DNA of 64,000 bases from Acanthosepion pharaonis (Eukaryota > Mollusca > Cephalopoda > Sepiida > Sepiidae). A program made the translations under genes and the position numbers. This document shows, piece by piece, positions 1 to 10,600 of this stretch. Location: the NCBI GenBank assembly GCA_903632075.3, contig CAHIKZ030003464.1:1677501-1741500 (forward strand). The letters run 5' to 3'. Below the pieces are notes generated by a model. That model did not search any database. It had not been told where the DNA came from and was given only the letters and a program-made list of their open reading frames with translations. Every line of letters starts with the position of its first letter. The first letter of the stretch is position 1.

Positions 1-919
1 TTGAAAACAATGTTTTTGTTTGAGTAGGTTTGACCAATTCGTAAAAAAAAAAAAATATAACTAATTAAGACGTGTGTCCATCAACCTTAAACAATAATCT
101 TTGTCAATTTCATTTTTCAGTCTTTATGATGGTTGATACTTGATCTATCTCTTACTGCTAGTTTCCAATAAGCCAAATACTTTGCTGTATTTCAAAGTAA
201 ATTGAGCAAGTTTTTGTCTTGAAATGTCAAAAAAATTGAATTTTAGCACCATTTTTTTAGTCATCTGTCAGTACAATATTATTCACTTCATTAAAAAATC
301 TTTCAAAAATAAAATATGCTTTTCTGAAACTACTTGAGGAATGTTAGTTGATTTAAAGTTTAATTAATCTGATTGGAAGCAAATATTACTTTTTATATCA
401 CAGAAATCATTTTTTAACACTGAAGTGGGCATTTTTTTGAGGTCTTGACAACTTTCTTGCTAGACTTGTTTGGCATTTTTTTTTTAAATGGGGACAATTA
501 ATGTAACAATTACTTGATGAATATAGCACAAACACCTTTTTCTATAATATTTTAACTACCAAGTAATCTTTAAAATTCAGATAAGCATTCTAAGCAATTT
601 AATATTTTATTATATTTTAGGTACTTGGCTTTTATAATTTTACTTATAAAGACACATGTTAAGGAACTGTTAGAAAGTTCCAAATAAATTTGAAATTTTC
701 TATAGTTACTGCTCTTATTTTCTGATAATGTCAGCCTTATTTACAAAAATTGGCACATTTATACTCACATAAAGCAAATTCAAAATTCTTTGTAAAATAC
801 TGGGGGTCACTGAATTGTAGTAAGCTTTTCCATTTATGATTAGTAAATATAGATTTTACTTGATAACAATATCACCTAACGGCAACAAATACAGAATTTA
901 AAAAGATTTAAAACTAATT
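1..919. other. AT-rich intergenic sequence, nothing recognised
   Basis: AT-rich sequence with short homopolymer runs. I see no splice-bounded coding segment, RNA gene or clear repeat boundary. It could be old repeat sequence or intergenic spacer. Confidence 0.5.
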
Positions 920-1910
920 CAAATTTGAAAAGAATTTGTTTTTTAAATTGTAAAAATTCATTATTCCTCAAAAAAAAATTTCTACAGACAATAGTGTCCA
1001 TGTTTTATTCATAAAAGTAATTAAAAGCATTCCTGCTTAAGTAATGTTGTAGTTTTATATCATTTTTTTAATTTTACAATTTAGAGCAGACTAGCAGCAT
1101 GGCCTGGCGTTGCCCGTGCTTGATTCAAAAATTGTACGACTCATACAGCAATCGCTATCACTTGACTTAAAATATTTTTGCCCTTCCTTGCCTTTAAAGG
1201 AGTGCCCTTTGCCATGCTGATGTTGCTATATGCCTTACTTCTTGCCAATCTCGCACTGTGAATTTTTTCTAAGCTCTATACTAAACATTAAATCTGTTAC
1301 GAAAAAAGAACTAAACAAAATGAACACAAAACGATCAGCTTTAAAAAAGGACTCGTAACTGGAAAAACCAAATGTAAAAAGAATGTTAACAACAAATACT
1401 TTTTCACACCCAACCAAGTTCTGCGGAATCAGAATCAATGTTGAGTTTAAGCCAGTGAATGAGCCAATTGGAGTAAAGTGCCATGCAGATTTAAATTTTT
1501 CCCACTTGTGACAAATGCAGCTATCGATTTTTTTATTTTTTTTGCATGCTAGCACGCTAGTTAACATTCGTGTCAGTCAGCTGTTGGCTCTCACACTGGC
1601 CAATAGAATCTTCCTGCCTATTCGTGGCAGCCAGCTATTGGCTCTCACTCTGACCAGTACAAAATGGCTGCAAACTACATGAAAACTGCCGTAAAAGCAT
1701 GAAAATATTGATTATTTCCACTATCGATGCGAGTTGGGAAATGCAACATTGGTCTGGGCCTTCCTGCTAACTTGGAGCATGTGCATGTAAATTTTGGTGC
1801 AAATCCGTCGAAAGTTGCAGTTGACTGCTTATCCAATAGAATGTCACATGTTTGTATGTGTAGAGGAGAAAAGTGGGGTCGATTCTCATTGGTTTAGAAT
1901 GAGTGAATTA
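920..1910. repeat. Dispersed repeat with GGCGTTGCCC core
   Basis: The AT-rich left part (about 920-1090) closely resembles 14820-14990 inside the long-TIR element: both carry a stretch about an ancient-looking 'gtccat...attcataaaa' block followed by 'aattagagc/attcagagc'. The right part starts at a 'ctagcagcatggcctggcgttgcccg' type sequence at about 1090; similar GGCGTTGCCCG cores are known from dispersed repeats of many invertebrates. Short internal duplications occur ('cagctgttggctctcac' at about 1578 and 'cagctattggctctcac' at about 1631). The small minus-strand ORF at 1235-1567 has no family I recognise and is not called a gene. Boundaries are approximate. Confidence 0.5.
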
Positions 1911-2240
1911 ATGATAATTATAATTGTTATAATTATTTTTGACACTAATTAATTTTTATTTTTTTATGGACACAACAAAGTGTCAGTATAATTATTGTTT
2001 TTTATCTATGTATTTCTTTATGGACACGAAAATTGGTTAACCAATTGGTCAGGGACATGAATAAATGGATTCATGCTTTTCTCAAGGGCATTGATGTGAT
2101 ATTGAGAACAATACAGGTGGACAGAATTTGAACTCGGCTTGCATATTCTATTTTTTTCTGTATATACTGTTTTGCCATCGAAAATAGAAAAAGTTATCTC
2201 CCTTGGATTAAGTAATTTTAGTTGACTTAATCCCAGCATT

Positions 2241-2245
<5 letters not shown>

Positions 2246-2288
<43 letters not shown>

Positions 2289-2305
2289 GTGTATATATAT
2301 ATATA
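2246..2305. repeat. (TA)n/(TATG)n microsatellite
   Basis: Alternating TA dinucleotides with a short TATG run. It directly precedes a dispersed foldback repeat; a related copy near 49200 is also preceded by a TA microsatellite (49167-49197). Confidence 0.9.
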
Positions 2306-2660
2306 AAGAAAGAACAGTAAGATATATAATCAGGTGTTCTTATAGATATTTTTATTTTTACAAAATTTTTACAAAATAGTGCTCAATGTAAATTTACAGA
2401 GCATTAATATTATAAATTAATTGATTTAAAATATGTTTTTTTTCACTACACAGTTCTAACCATGTTTCAAAAATGGAAGCTAAAAGCTTCGAATTTAATT
2501 TGTAATTAAATTAAAGACATTAGTTCCTTTAAAACCCAGTAATTTTAAAAATAAGTTACTCCAAAATTCGCTTGAGGATGAAATGGAACTAATGTCTTTA
2601 ATTTAATTACAAAATTAAATTCAAAGCTTTTAGCTTCCATTTTTGAAACAATAAATACAG
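2306..2660. repeat. Foldback dispersed repeat
   Basis: The segment starts with 'agaaagaacagtaagatata' and contains a long inverted repeat: 2463-2527 is nearly the exact reverse complement of 2585-2650, with a spacer of about 57 bp. A diverged relative lies at 49213-49995, with the same start ('gagaaagaacagtaaaattt') and a matching 'ttaatttaatt...gcttttgaaac' segment. Two copies with the same layout point to a mobile or once-mobile foldback element. No coding potential is seen. Confidence 0.7.
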
Positions 2661-3278
2661 ACTACATTTGGTATATCAGTAACTGTATTAATTCAAAATG
2701 TTTTTTTTAATGAAAGTACTTTAAATTAATTGAAGAAAATAGACTCTGTTACATCTAAACATGATACTGTTTTTGCTCCATTCTAATTGAACACTTTTTC
2801 TTATCGATAGCTGGGTATGGCTGCTAGTGTTATTATAATAATAAATTATAGTTTATGGAGAAAGATAAAAAATCATATAGCATTTAAAATATACATCAAA
2901 TTATTAATATGCAAAGTTTCACCTTTTAAGCAGGTTTGTTCTAGGAATGAAAAGTATTATCATTTCATGCCTCCTGCTACATTTGTCCTGCAAACAATAT
3001 TTGGTGAACTCGTGTGAGTCCAGGTAAAAAGGGATACAAAACATGGAATTCAAACAAAGAACAGTTAATAAATGTATTAACCAGATATGTTACAGTTGGA
3101 TAAAAAAAGAAAGTTGTAGTTATGAACAGTTCGATAATATCTTCACTCTGTGTCTCTGAAGGACTTACATGTGTTGCCACTGTGAAAGTCAAAGAGAAAA
3201 GAAGCTTTCAAATATCTCACCTCTTGTGATTATCATCAGTGGGTGGTAATCCTGCAAGTTATTAAATAATTAGAAATA

Positions 3279-4050
3279 TATTTCTGAGATGAGGTATTAT
3301 AATTATTTACATTGTTTGGACTGTTGTAATCATCTTCATTGATATATTCATGATGTTTCAGCCATTGTACACTCTGGCCTCTTCAGGATCTGTCTATATT
3401 TCTAAGATGAGGTATTATAACTATTTACATTATTTACATTGTTTGAACTGTTTTTCTTATCTTTATTGTCATTCACGATGTTTCGGCCTTTGTACACTCC
3501 AACCTTCTTCAGGATCTGTCTATTTCTAAGATGAAGTATAATAACTATTTACACCATTTATATTGTCTGGACTGTTGTCTTCATCTTCATTGACATATTC
3601 ATGATGTTTCAGCTGTTGTACACTCTGGCCTTCTTCAGGATCTGTCTATATTTCTGAGATGAGGTATTATAACTATTTAAACTATTTCCACTGTTCGAAC
3701 TGTTGTCCTCATCTTTATTGTCATATTCATGACGTTTCAGCCTTTGTACACTCCGACCTTCTTCAGGGTCTGTCTATATTTCTGAGATGAGGTATTATAA
3801 CTATTTACACTATTTCCATTGTTTGAACTGTTTTCCTCATCTTATTGTCATATTCACAACGTTTCAGCTGTTGTACACTCTAGCCTTCTTCAGGATCTGA
3901 CTATATTTCTGAGATGAAGTATTATAACTATTTACATTATTTCCATTATTCGAACTGTTGTCTTCATCTTTATTGTCATATTCAGAACATTTTGTCTGAA
4001 ACTTTGTGAATATGGCAAAAAAGATAAGGACAACAGTCCAAAGAATGTAA
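3279..4050. repeat. Minisatellite, unit 118-128 bp, about six copies
   Basis: Successive copies of 'gatgaggtattataactatt' occur near 3293, 3411, 3535, 3663, 3791 and 3919. Each is followed by a 'ttcatgatgtttcagcc' type segment and a 'cttcaggatctgtctatatt' segment. Spacing grows from 118 to 128 bp along the array. Related single or inverted copies occur at 31377-31542, 50040-50580 and about 51897, so the unit comes from a dispersed repeat. The small minus-strand ORF at 3864-4064 is a by-product. Confidence 0.85.
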
Positions 4051-4066
4051 ATAATTACATTCAATC

Positions 4067-4600
4067 ATGTCTCCAAATATAAATAGTGATGATGAGGAAC
4101 TGATGAGGAAATTAAGGAAGCTGTTAAAAAAACTAAGAAATAAGAAAGCATCACTCAACCTTGAGGCTAAATTTCTGAAAATAGCTTACTTGCTCCTTGA
4201 CAGTCTGGGCAAAGATGATCCTTCTTTGTACATTGTGGGTTGGCAATACAGAATCACAAACAAAGAACTGTACCAAATAACAGAAACCACATTACCTGAG
4301 GACTTCCAACAGCAGCAACAACTAAAATGGATATCACATATAACTTGACGAGAAAATAATGGCATAATCAAGATGTTGACATTCCACGCCACTTCAAACA
4401 AAAGGTTTGGAAGGAAACTCCCATCAATAGTGGAAAGAGTGATAACAGCTACTGGAATCAAAAAACCTATTTTCCTGAAAAATTGCTTTAATAGAAAAAT
4501 TTTATAAATTTGAACAGAAAGCAGTACTAGCTGCCCAGTTAATGAATGTCAAATGTTTCCTTATAAGGAAACAGCTAATATTGCTACTACTATTACCATA
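4067..4600 (+). pseudogene. Non-LTR retrotransposon 3' end (family C), degenerate
   Basis: A 93-codon ORF includes a lysine/leucine-rich segment and the motif WQYRITNKELYQI, then a glutamine run and a stop. Past the stop, the same reading direction still resembles the family ('gaaggaaactcccatcaata'). The same 3' region recurs as broken copies at about 46950-47300 (+), 51530-51700 (-), 52990-53250 (-) and 57235-57480 (-), the last giving WRYTITNKELYQI. The recurrence and the AT-rich 3' untranslated part fit the end of a LINE. The enzymatic domains are missing, so the clade cannot be given. Confidence 0.6.
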
Positions 4601-5390
4601 AATCGATGTTTTTTGTATGTAGGACCCCCCCCAATACTTGTGAAGTAAAAAGAAAGTAAAGTAAAAGACAAAAGTAAAGAAACAGGGTTGCTCCTCTCAG
4701 TTTTTTTTACTCACCCTGGCTGTCCTTAGAAACATCATTAAGAATTCCTTTCTCCCCACTCCAGTATCTACATTCTTTTATTCTTTTGCAAAGTACTCAA
4801 TTTCAGTGTTTGGATTAGATTTCTATTTGCCTATGCAAATCATGTCACTCTCTCAACATCCTGGCTTGTCTATTGTGTATTCATTCTACTCAAATAAGTC
4901 AACCTCAGTTGGTTAATGCAAGGCTCAGGCTCAAACCCCAGGAAATCAATTCTGTTTATGGCTATAAACAATACATGTTGCCATCTGAATTCTTTTCACA
5001 ATGAGCAAACAACGCCTTCTCTCAACAACTCCTTCATTACAACTTGTTTTTAATTTCTATTAGCCATCAGAGTAAAAAACATTTGAGACAGTCCTGGACC
5101 TTCATGCCCACAGAAAAATGGTGTATCAAGCAGATTTCCCTTGACACCACTATTATTTTAACTATATTTGTTGTGGTGGTAACACAATGATTCAACTGAT
5201 AATAGCAGATAGGAACAAAAAACCTGCGAGGAGGATAACCGATAAAAACCAGTGTCACACGTCCAACCTTCCCACGAGCAAAAAGCTCACTGATCAGAAA
5301 CAAAAACGCGCCTGCTTTATACAGCTGAGGACCAACCGCGATTTACATATGAATGACGAGACAATGAGATTTCGCTTTAACTGTCAGAGA
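4601..5390. other. Intergenic sequence, nothing firm
   Basis: No gene recognised. GC content rises after about 5200. The 100-codon plus-strand ORF at 5187-5489 overlaps the putative promoter and resembles no family I know. Confidence 0.4.
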
Positions 5391-5490
5391 CCGCCTGGCA
5401 TAAAACATGGGCGCCGCCATTTTGGTTCTTTTACCGTTGAGCAACCAGAGTTTGCACGACGCACAGATTTGCAGGCATTTCCGAGGTAGG
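5330..5490 (+). promoter_or_regulatory. Candidate promoter/first exon with YY1-like site
   Basis: GCCGCCATTTTGG at about 5413 matches the reverse complement of the YY1 core-promoter motif (consensus AAnATGGCGGC), which is common near start sites of widely expressed animal genes. It lies in a locally CpG-richer block within AT-rich DNA. A plausible splice donor (CCGAG/gtagg) follows at about 5486. It could be an alternative non-coding first exon of SEC13, 2.2 kb before its ATG, or the start of an unrelated transcript. This is inference from motifs only. Confidence 0.35.
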
Positions 5491-5499
5491 CCATTTTCA

Positions 5500-7459
5500 C
5501 AATTTTCCCCACATTTGTTCCTCAGTAATGTCTATTGTTTTATAAAGCAATGATTAACATTGAAATAAAACCTAAACATGATAAAATGAAAGTGAATTTA
5601 TACATTTTCTTTGTTCTTGTGAATTTACAACAAAAATATTAAACACTATTTATTAGATTGTTTATTTACAAAAATAACTTTATATTTACAACATTCTAAA
5701 AATTAATACAATTGTATTAAAACTAATGTAATGCAATGTTTATTATTTACCAATTTATAAAGAAATAAATATGAAAACAATTTTTTATTAATCAATTTAT
5801 AAACATTTATTAAATTATTAAAATATGTGAACCAACTTTAAGGAAATCTTTATTATATTGTAGATCTAGGAAGGCTGCATAAATATTTAAAATTGTGCTG
5901 TAAATAAAACATGCAATATCCACAAGCATAAATTATAAAAAAAGGTCAAATGGTAATGATATTCAGTCACAACAAAAAGGATAGGTTTGATGCAACAATA
6001 TATTTTTTTTTTATATGCAGAATATTACAATTTTGTTTTGTAATGATGTGTGCAAGAGTATATTTAAGAGAAAAAGTTCTTTACTGCTTCAGAAATGTTC
6101 AATGCCAAAAGTAAGTAAAAGTTGTCTGCCTTTTACTATAAAGGTTAAATTTTAAATTCGACAAACGTTTTTTCTATGAAAGATATTAAGTGGAAAAGTT
6201 TGTAGTGTAAATTTTCCTAATCTCTCATAAAGAAAGTTTGTTCCAAATTGCAGTAGCATAAAATTAAGTTGTTTCTTTGGCGTCTCTCTGACTTGTAATT
6301 CCCATGTGTATCCCTTGCATGTGAGAATCTCAAATGCTGAATAAACTTGTAGCTTTAGAAAAGTATTTTAAAAAAAAGTTCTTGTTGCTTGTTTGAAAAT
6401 GTTTTGTATGTTTGTAATGTAGTTTGGAAAATTTTGTACGTATGTCCATGCAAGAATATATTTTATAAGCATCTGACTGCACATAGTCAATATGCGAATC
6501 CTTTAAGGTTATATTTCCATAGAAAAGAGAAAGTATAAGTTTGTGTCTGATATTTATAATTAATGTAATTATGTGACAGGCTCCTAGAAAAATAGTGGGA
6601 AAACTTGACTTGGTCACACGCTGGAAAAAGATTTGTACGTGGGTGGATTGCAACGCCCACTTGTGTGTTTATTGACCAATTAAAAGCTGAGATTTCCTGA
6701 AAATATGTATGACGCTGGGTAAGCTCTTTGATCCACTTTTTGCACAGATTTGTACAAAATTCAACATTGATAAGAAAGTGGTAGCGGGATGCTAAAATTA
6801 TTTACCATTCTATAAAGTTCACATCAATTGACAATTAGGTGATCTTTTGTCAACCATTCCAATAAACAATCTAATATAAAAATAGTGTTTATTATTTTTG
6901 TTGTAAAGTCTCAAAATCAAAAAAATTGTATAAATTCGCTTCCATATGTTTAGGTTTTATTAAAATTCGAATTATCACTTTTTAAAATAATAAACATTGC
7001 TGTGAAGTGAAGGTAGTTGAAATAATAGTGGTGTCACAGGAAAAACCATTCTTTTTTACACTCCATTTTTTGTGGGCACAAACGTTCAACTCTGCCAAAT
7101 TTTTAATTATTTATTTATTTTACATAAGGGTTCAAACAATATGGGAAATAATATTATTTTACTAGATGTAAACAATATTATTTAACTTGCTCAATAATTA
7201 TATTAATTACTAATATTAATCAAGATGATGGCAAAAACAAGAATGAAGGAATGCATTCCCACTCTGCAATAAATTATTAGAAAAAGGAATTAATTTCTAA
7301 ACTCCAAAAAAGAAACGCTTTTGGATTAATAATATAATCAAATAAAAGCAGTAATAGTTATTTCTTGAAGGTCAAACTCAATGATGTTGACAATGCTGTT
7401 TATTTATTAGTAAATTAAATAATAGTAATACTTCATAATTAGATTTTTGAGGGTTTTTT
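5500..7459. other. AT-rich sequence, no gene seen
   Basis: Long AT-rich stretch between the YY1-like site and the SEC13 start exon. The minus-strand 107-codon ORF at 6330-6653 has no recognisable domain. If transcription starts near 5400 this would be a 5'-UTR intron; otherwise it is intergenic. Confidence 0.45.
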
Positions 7460-7676
7460 TTTTATAAAGAAAAGAAATATACTTGGGGACCGTTCTTTAA
7501 TTCTGTTGATCAAAATCTTCGCGAGTTATCTCCCTTTGTAGAACTCTCCTTGCCACGTCTTCTTGTCGAGGTTGGAGGTTTTTCGTCGATGACAGTTCCA
7601 CCTGAAAGTTACCAAGTTTAGTTTGTGCATTTCTCACTTGGATTTATTGTAGACATTTCCTGTTTGCAGCACAATG
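7460..7676 (+). promoter_or_regulatory. SEC13: SEC13 5' region: probable 5' UTR ending in the start ATG
   Basis: The coding part of the next exon opens with VSVINSV and lacks the initiating Met. Here, CACAATG (ATG 7674-7676) stands directly before a gtaaat donor, so splicing gives M-VSVINSVDTAHEDM, the exact N-terminus expected for the family. Upstream lies CTTCGCGAGTT (about 7528), similar to the CGCGAGA core-promoter motif. A short upstream ORF of ten codons runs 7589-7621. The transcription start is not visible. An alternative is a 7-nt microexon, because ttgcag precedes CACAATG at 7669. Confidence 0.6.
7674..7676 (+). CDS. SEC13: SEC13 coding exon 1 (ATG only)
   Basis: Start codon in context CACAATG, with the intron beginning immediately (gtaaat at 7677), phase 0. 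It is chosen because no in-frame ATG precedes VSVINSV in the next exon and because the spliced junction restores the family N-terminus exactly. Confidence 0.75.
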
Positions 7677-10600
7677 GTAAATACCTTCTTCTTCTTCTTT
7701 TTTTTTTTTTAAATAATCTTTTTTATTTTGTTAAAGGGCGATTTAATTTGTTAACTTTTTAGACACAACGGAATCGTTCACATGCCGCATTTTCTCTTTG
7801 TATTGAAAATTTTAGCGTTTTTTTTTGTTGTTAAATTAATAATTGTTTAATAACATTAGAAAAAAAGTTTTCAGATTTCAAGTACTAAATTTTAAATACA
7901 TTATGACTTGTTGTTTTGTGAAAATGGAAAATTTTATGACTTGTCTTTTTTTAAGTTTGCCCTGAGTTGTTTAAGAGTAAGACAAGATTTATCGACATAT
8001 TCGTTATCAATAGAATATAGAAACATTTTCTGATCATTATATTCTCATTTGGATATTTTTTGTGCATGTTTAGTTAGCTGGTATACTAATTAGTAAAAAC
8101 AAAATAAAAAGTACCATCTGTTTTCAATTTTTGAATTGAAACCGGTGTAGTACTTTCTTAGTTTTTTAGACTTTTTCCTCTCCCGAGTCACTTTTTTAAT
8201 CATTATAAAACTTGAAAAAAAAGAAGATCACGAAGGATGAGTGGCTGTTTTAAAAAAACAGAGCAGATCAAAATATTACTTAAAGCTACGAAGGATAGGA
8301 AGTTGTGGAGAGCCATGATTTTGCACATCCTGAAACCACACGGCGCGAAAAAAAATCAAAATACACTAGATTTCCCTACAAAAAAAATAATATAATGCTT
8401 CCCTAATCATTTCCTAATGTTGTTTTGATACAGTTTAAAAATTTGTTAAATTCTTAGTGCTTTCTTTTTTATATGCCATGTTCCTTTCAGTTCGTGGGCG
8501 ATCATGGCTCTCACCAATTTCCTGTAGCTCTAAATAACCTTTGATCCTTTACCATCCCACTTCAGTGTTCAGCCATCCATTCACTCAAATTTGCCAAGAC
8601 AGTTACAAGCTGTCTCCTTCTCATTCAAGTTGTGTGTGTCAAATTCTCCAATCCTTCTTTCCTCGTCATGTGCCCTAGAAATTCCAGCTGCCTCTTTCTG
8701 ATTTTCAGTATCTGTTTTCTTGTAGTTCGTATTCTCTTGAAAACTACTTTGTTGCTTATATATTAACTTTCAGTCTATGGCATTCTCAGCGCTTGTCAGT
8801 AAGAACCACATCCCCGTCGCTTCAAGTCTCTTCTTCAACTGTGAGGAGATTCTCTAGCATTCACTACCAAATGGGAGATTAGACGTATCAGCAGGATTGG
8901 ATTATCCTTTAGGCTTGTATAAGCAGCAGGCTTGAGCCCTTCAAACTTTCATAAAGCAATGATTTTGTTTTTAATTGTCTATATGTTAAAAGTTCAACTT
9001 TCATAAACCGAATTGATATCAATATGACAAACTCATATTTATTTTGATTGTTTTATTGTTATGCTGGTTATAAAAAAACTTTTTTTTTTTTTTTACTACG
9101 GTTGAAATATGTGCTAATTTGGTTTGCAATAAATAAAATAGTGGTATTTCTTAAAGAATATTTTTATTGACAAACAAAAGATAGCTATTTATTTAAAGAA
9201 TTTGCAATAAGTTTACTTCAAACTATGTAAATATCGTAAATATATTATTAGTAAAAAATATTCAAGATATGTACTGGTGAGTTCTTTTCCTATCACAATG
9301 TTCTCTCAAGGTGGCCTCATGCCTTGAATGCCTATGGACTTAAGCTCCAGCCAGATTTTGTTGAAAATGAATTTGACTGAAAAGACCAGCGTGGAGATAG
9401 TTAGTGAATGATCGGGTTGCAAAAGAAAATGTCCTTCCTTTGCAACCCTCTCTGCTAGGGTCAAGTAACCACAGTAATAACAGACAGGAACAATAATGAC
9501 AACTTGTTTTGCTGTCAGCCAAAGAGCACTCGAGTATGAGGTGAAGGAATTCTTATAACATATCTCTGCCTTCACTTCTTCTGCCAATCCAAATGGAAGG
9601 CGACTAAAGCGGAGGAGAATGAGGCGTTTTGTCGACATCACCATTCCACTCACATAAGTCTATTCTTCATTATTTCCAACAATTTCAAGTGGAATTTGTA
9701 CATACAATCAATCAGTAAAGATACTGGAAAAATGGGTTTTTATTTATTAATCCAACATATTTTTATCACTTTAAATGTTATTTCTAGTGGATACCCATAT
9801 TTGAGTAAACGTTTTGTTTATTTTAAACAGTATTTTATTTTGTGTTCTAGCCTGAACATTCGAGAAATCATATTAAAGAAAATGCAAACCTGTGTTCCAC
9901 TTGGCAAGAGAAACTCTCATTAGATCTGATGTGCTTTAACCAACTACTGATTTTTAATAAAGAGCAAAAATTTACTTAAATTGATAAAGTACCTGTTCGG
10001 TAAATACCTAATTCCTCCTGCTATGCTTTACCTTTGCAAGAGCCAGATCAGGCTTTTTAGAAATTATTAATTTTTACTTGTAAGAAATATATTTTAGACA
10101 GTAAAAGTTATTAGTAATTAAATTTTTTAGATAAGATTGAAGACCCTTTATTATTTATTAAGTTGCTGTGATAATTCACATTTAATTCTTATTAAACATC
10201 TGTAAGCAAATTTAAAATTTGCATTTATTTTTATTTACTGTCCTGAAGGATTAGGTACTCTTTCTACTTTATGAAAATATATGCCTGAGTTAAACCACAA
10301 TACATAGGATGATGCCTTTCTGCTTAGAGTATGATTGTTGCAATATTTTTTATATATATATTAGTGTGTCTCTTATTTTTGAAGTGCCTGCTGAAATTGA
10401 ATTGTCACCCCTAATTTTGTCCCATTCATTGAAAAATGCCAAATATAAAATTTTAATGAGATTGTATAAGATTTAGAGAGTGCCTTTGCTTGTTAAAATT
10501 TAAAATATATAAAGTGAACAAAAATATAGACCCCCTTTTTATTTTACAATTAATAGCAAACCATTAGTTGAATCTTTACAAATTATACACATTAGAAAAC

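Noticed and set aside
5187..5489. 100-codon basic ORF upstream of SEC13
   Set aside because: No recognised family; it overlaps the CpG-richer putative promoter and its openness is explained by composition.
7589..7621. Upstream ORF as the true SEC13 start
   Set aside because: It ends in TAG after ten codons and is not in frame with VSVINSV; at most it is a regulatory uORF.
9306..9653. Novel gene on the minus strand of intron 1
   Set aside because: No motif, no start or splice support and no regulatory context. It is kept only as an unrecognised ORF.
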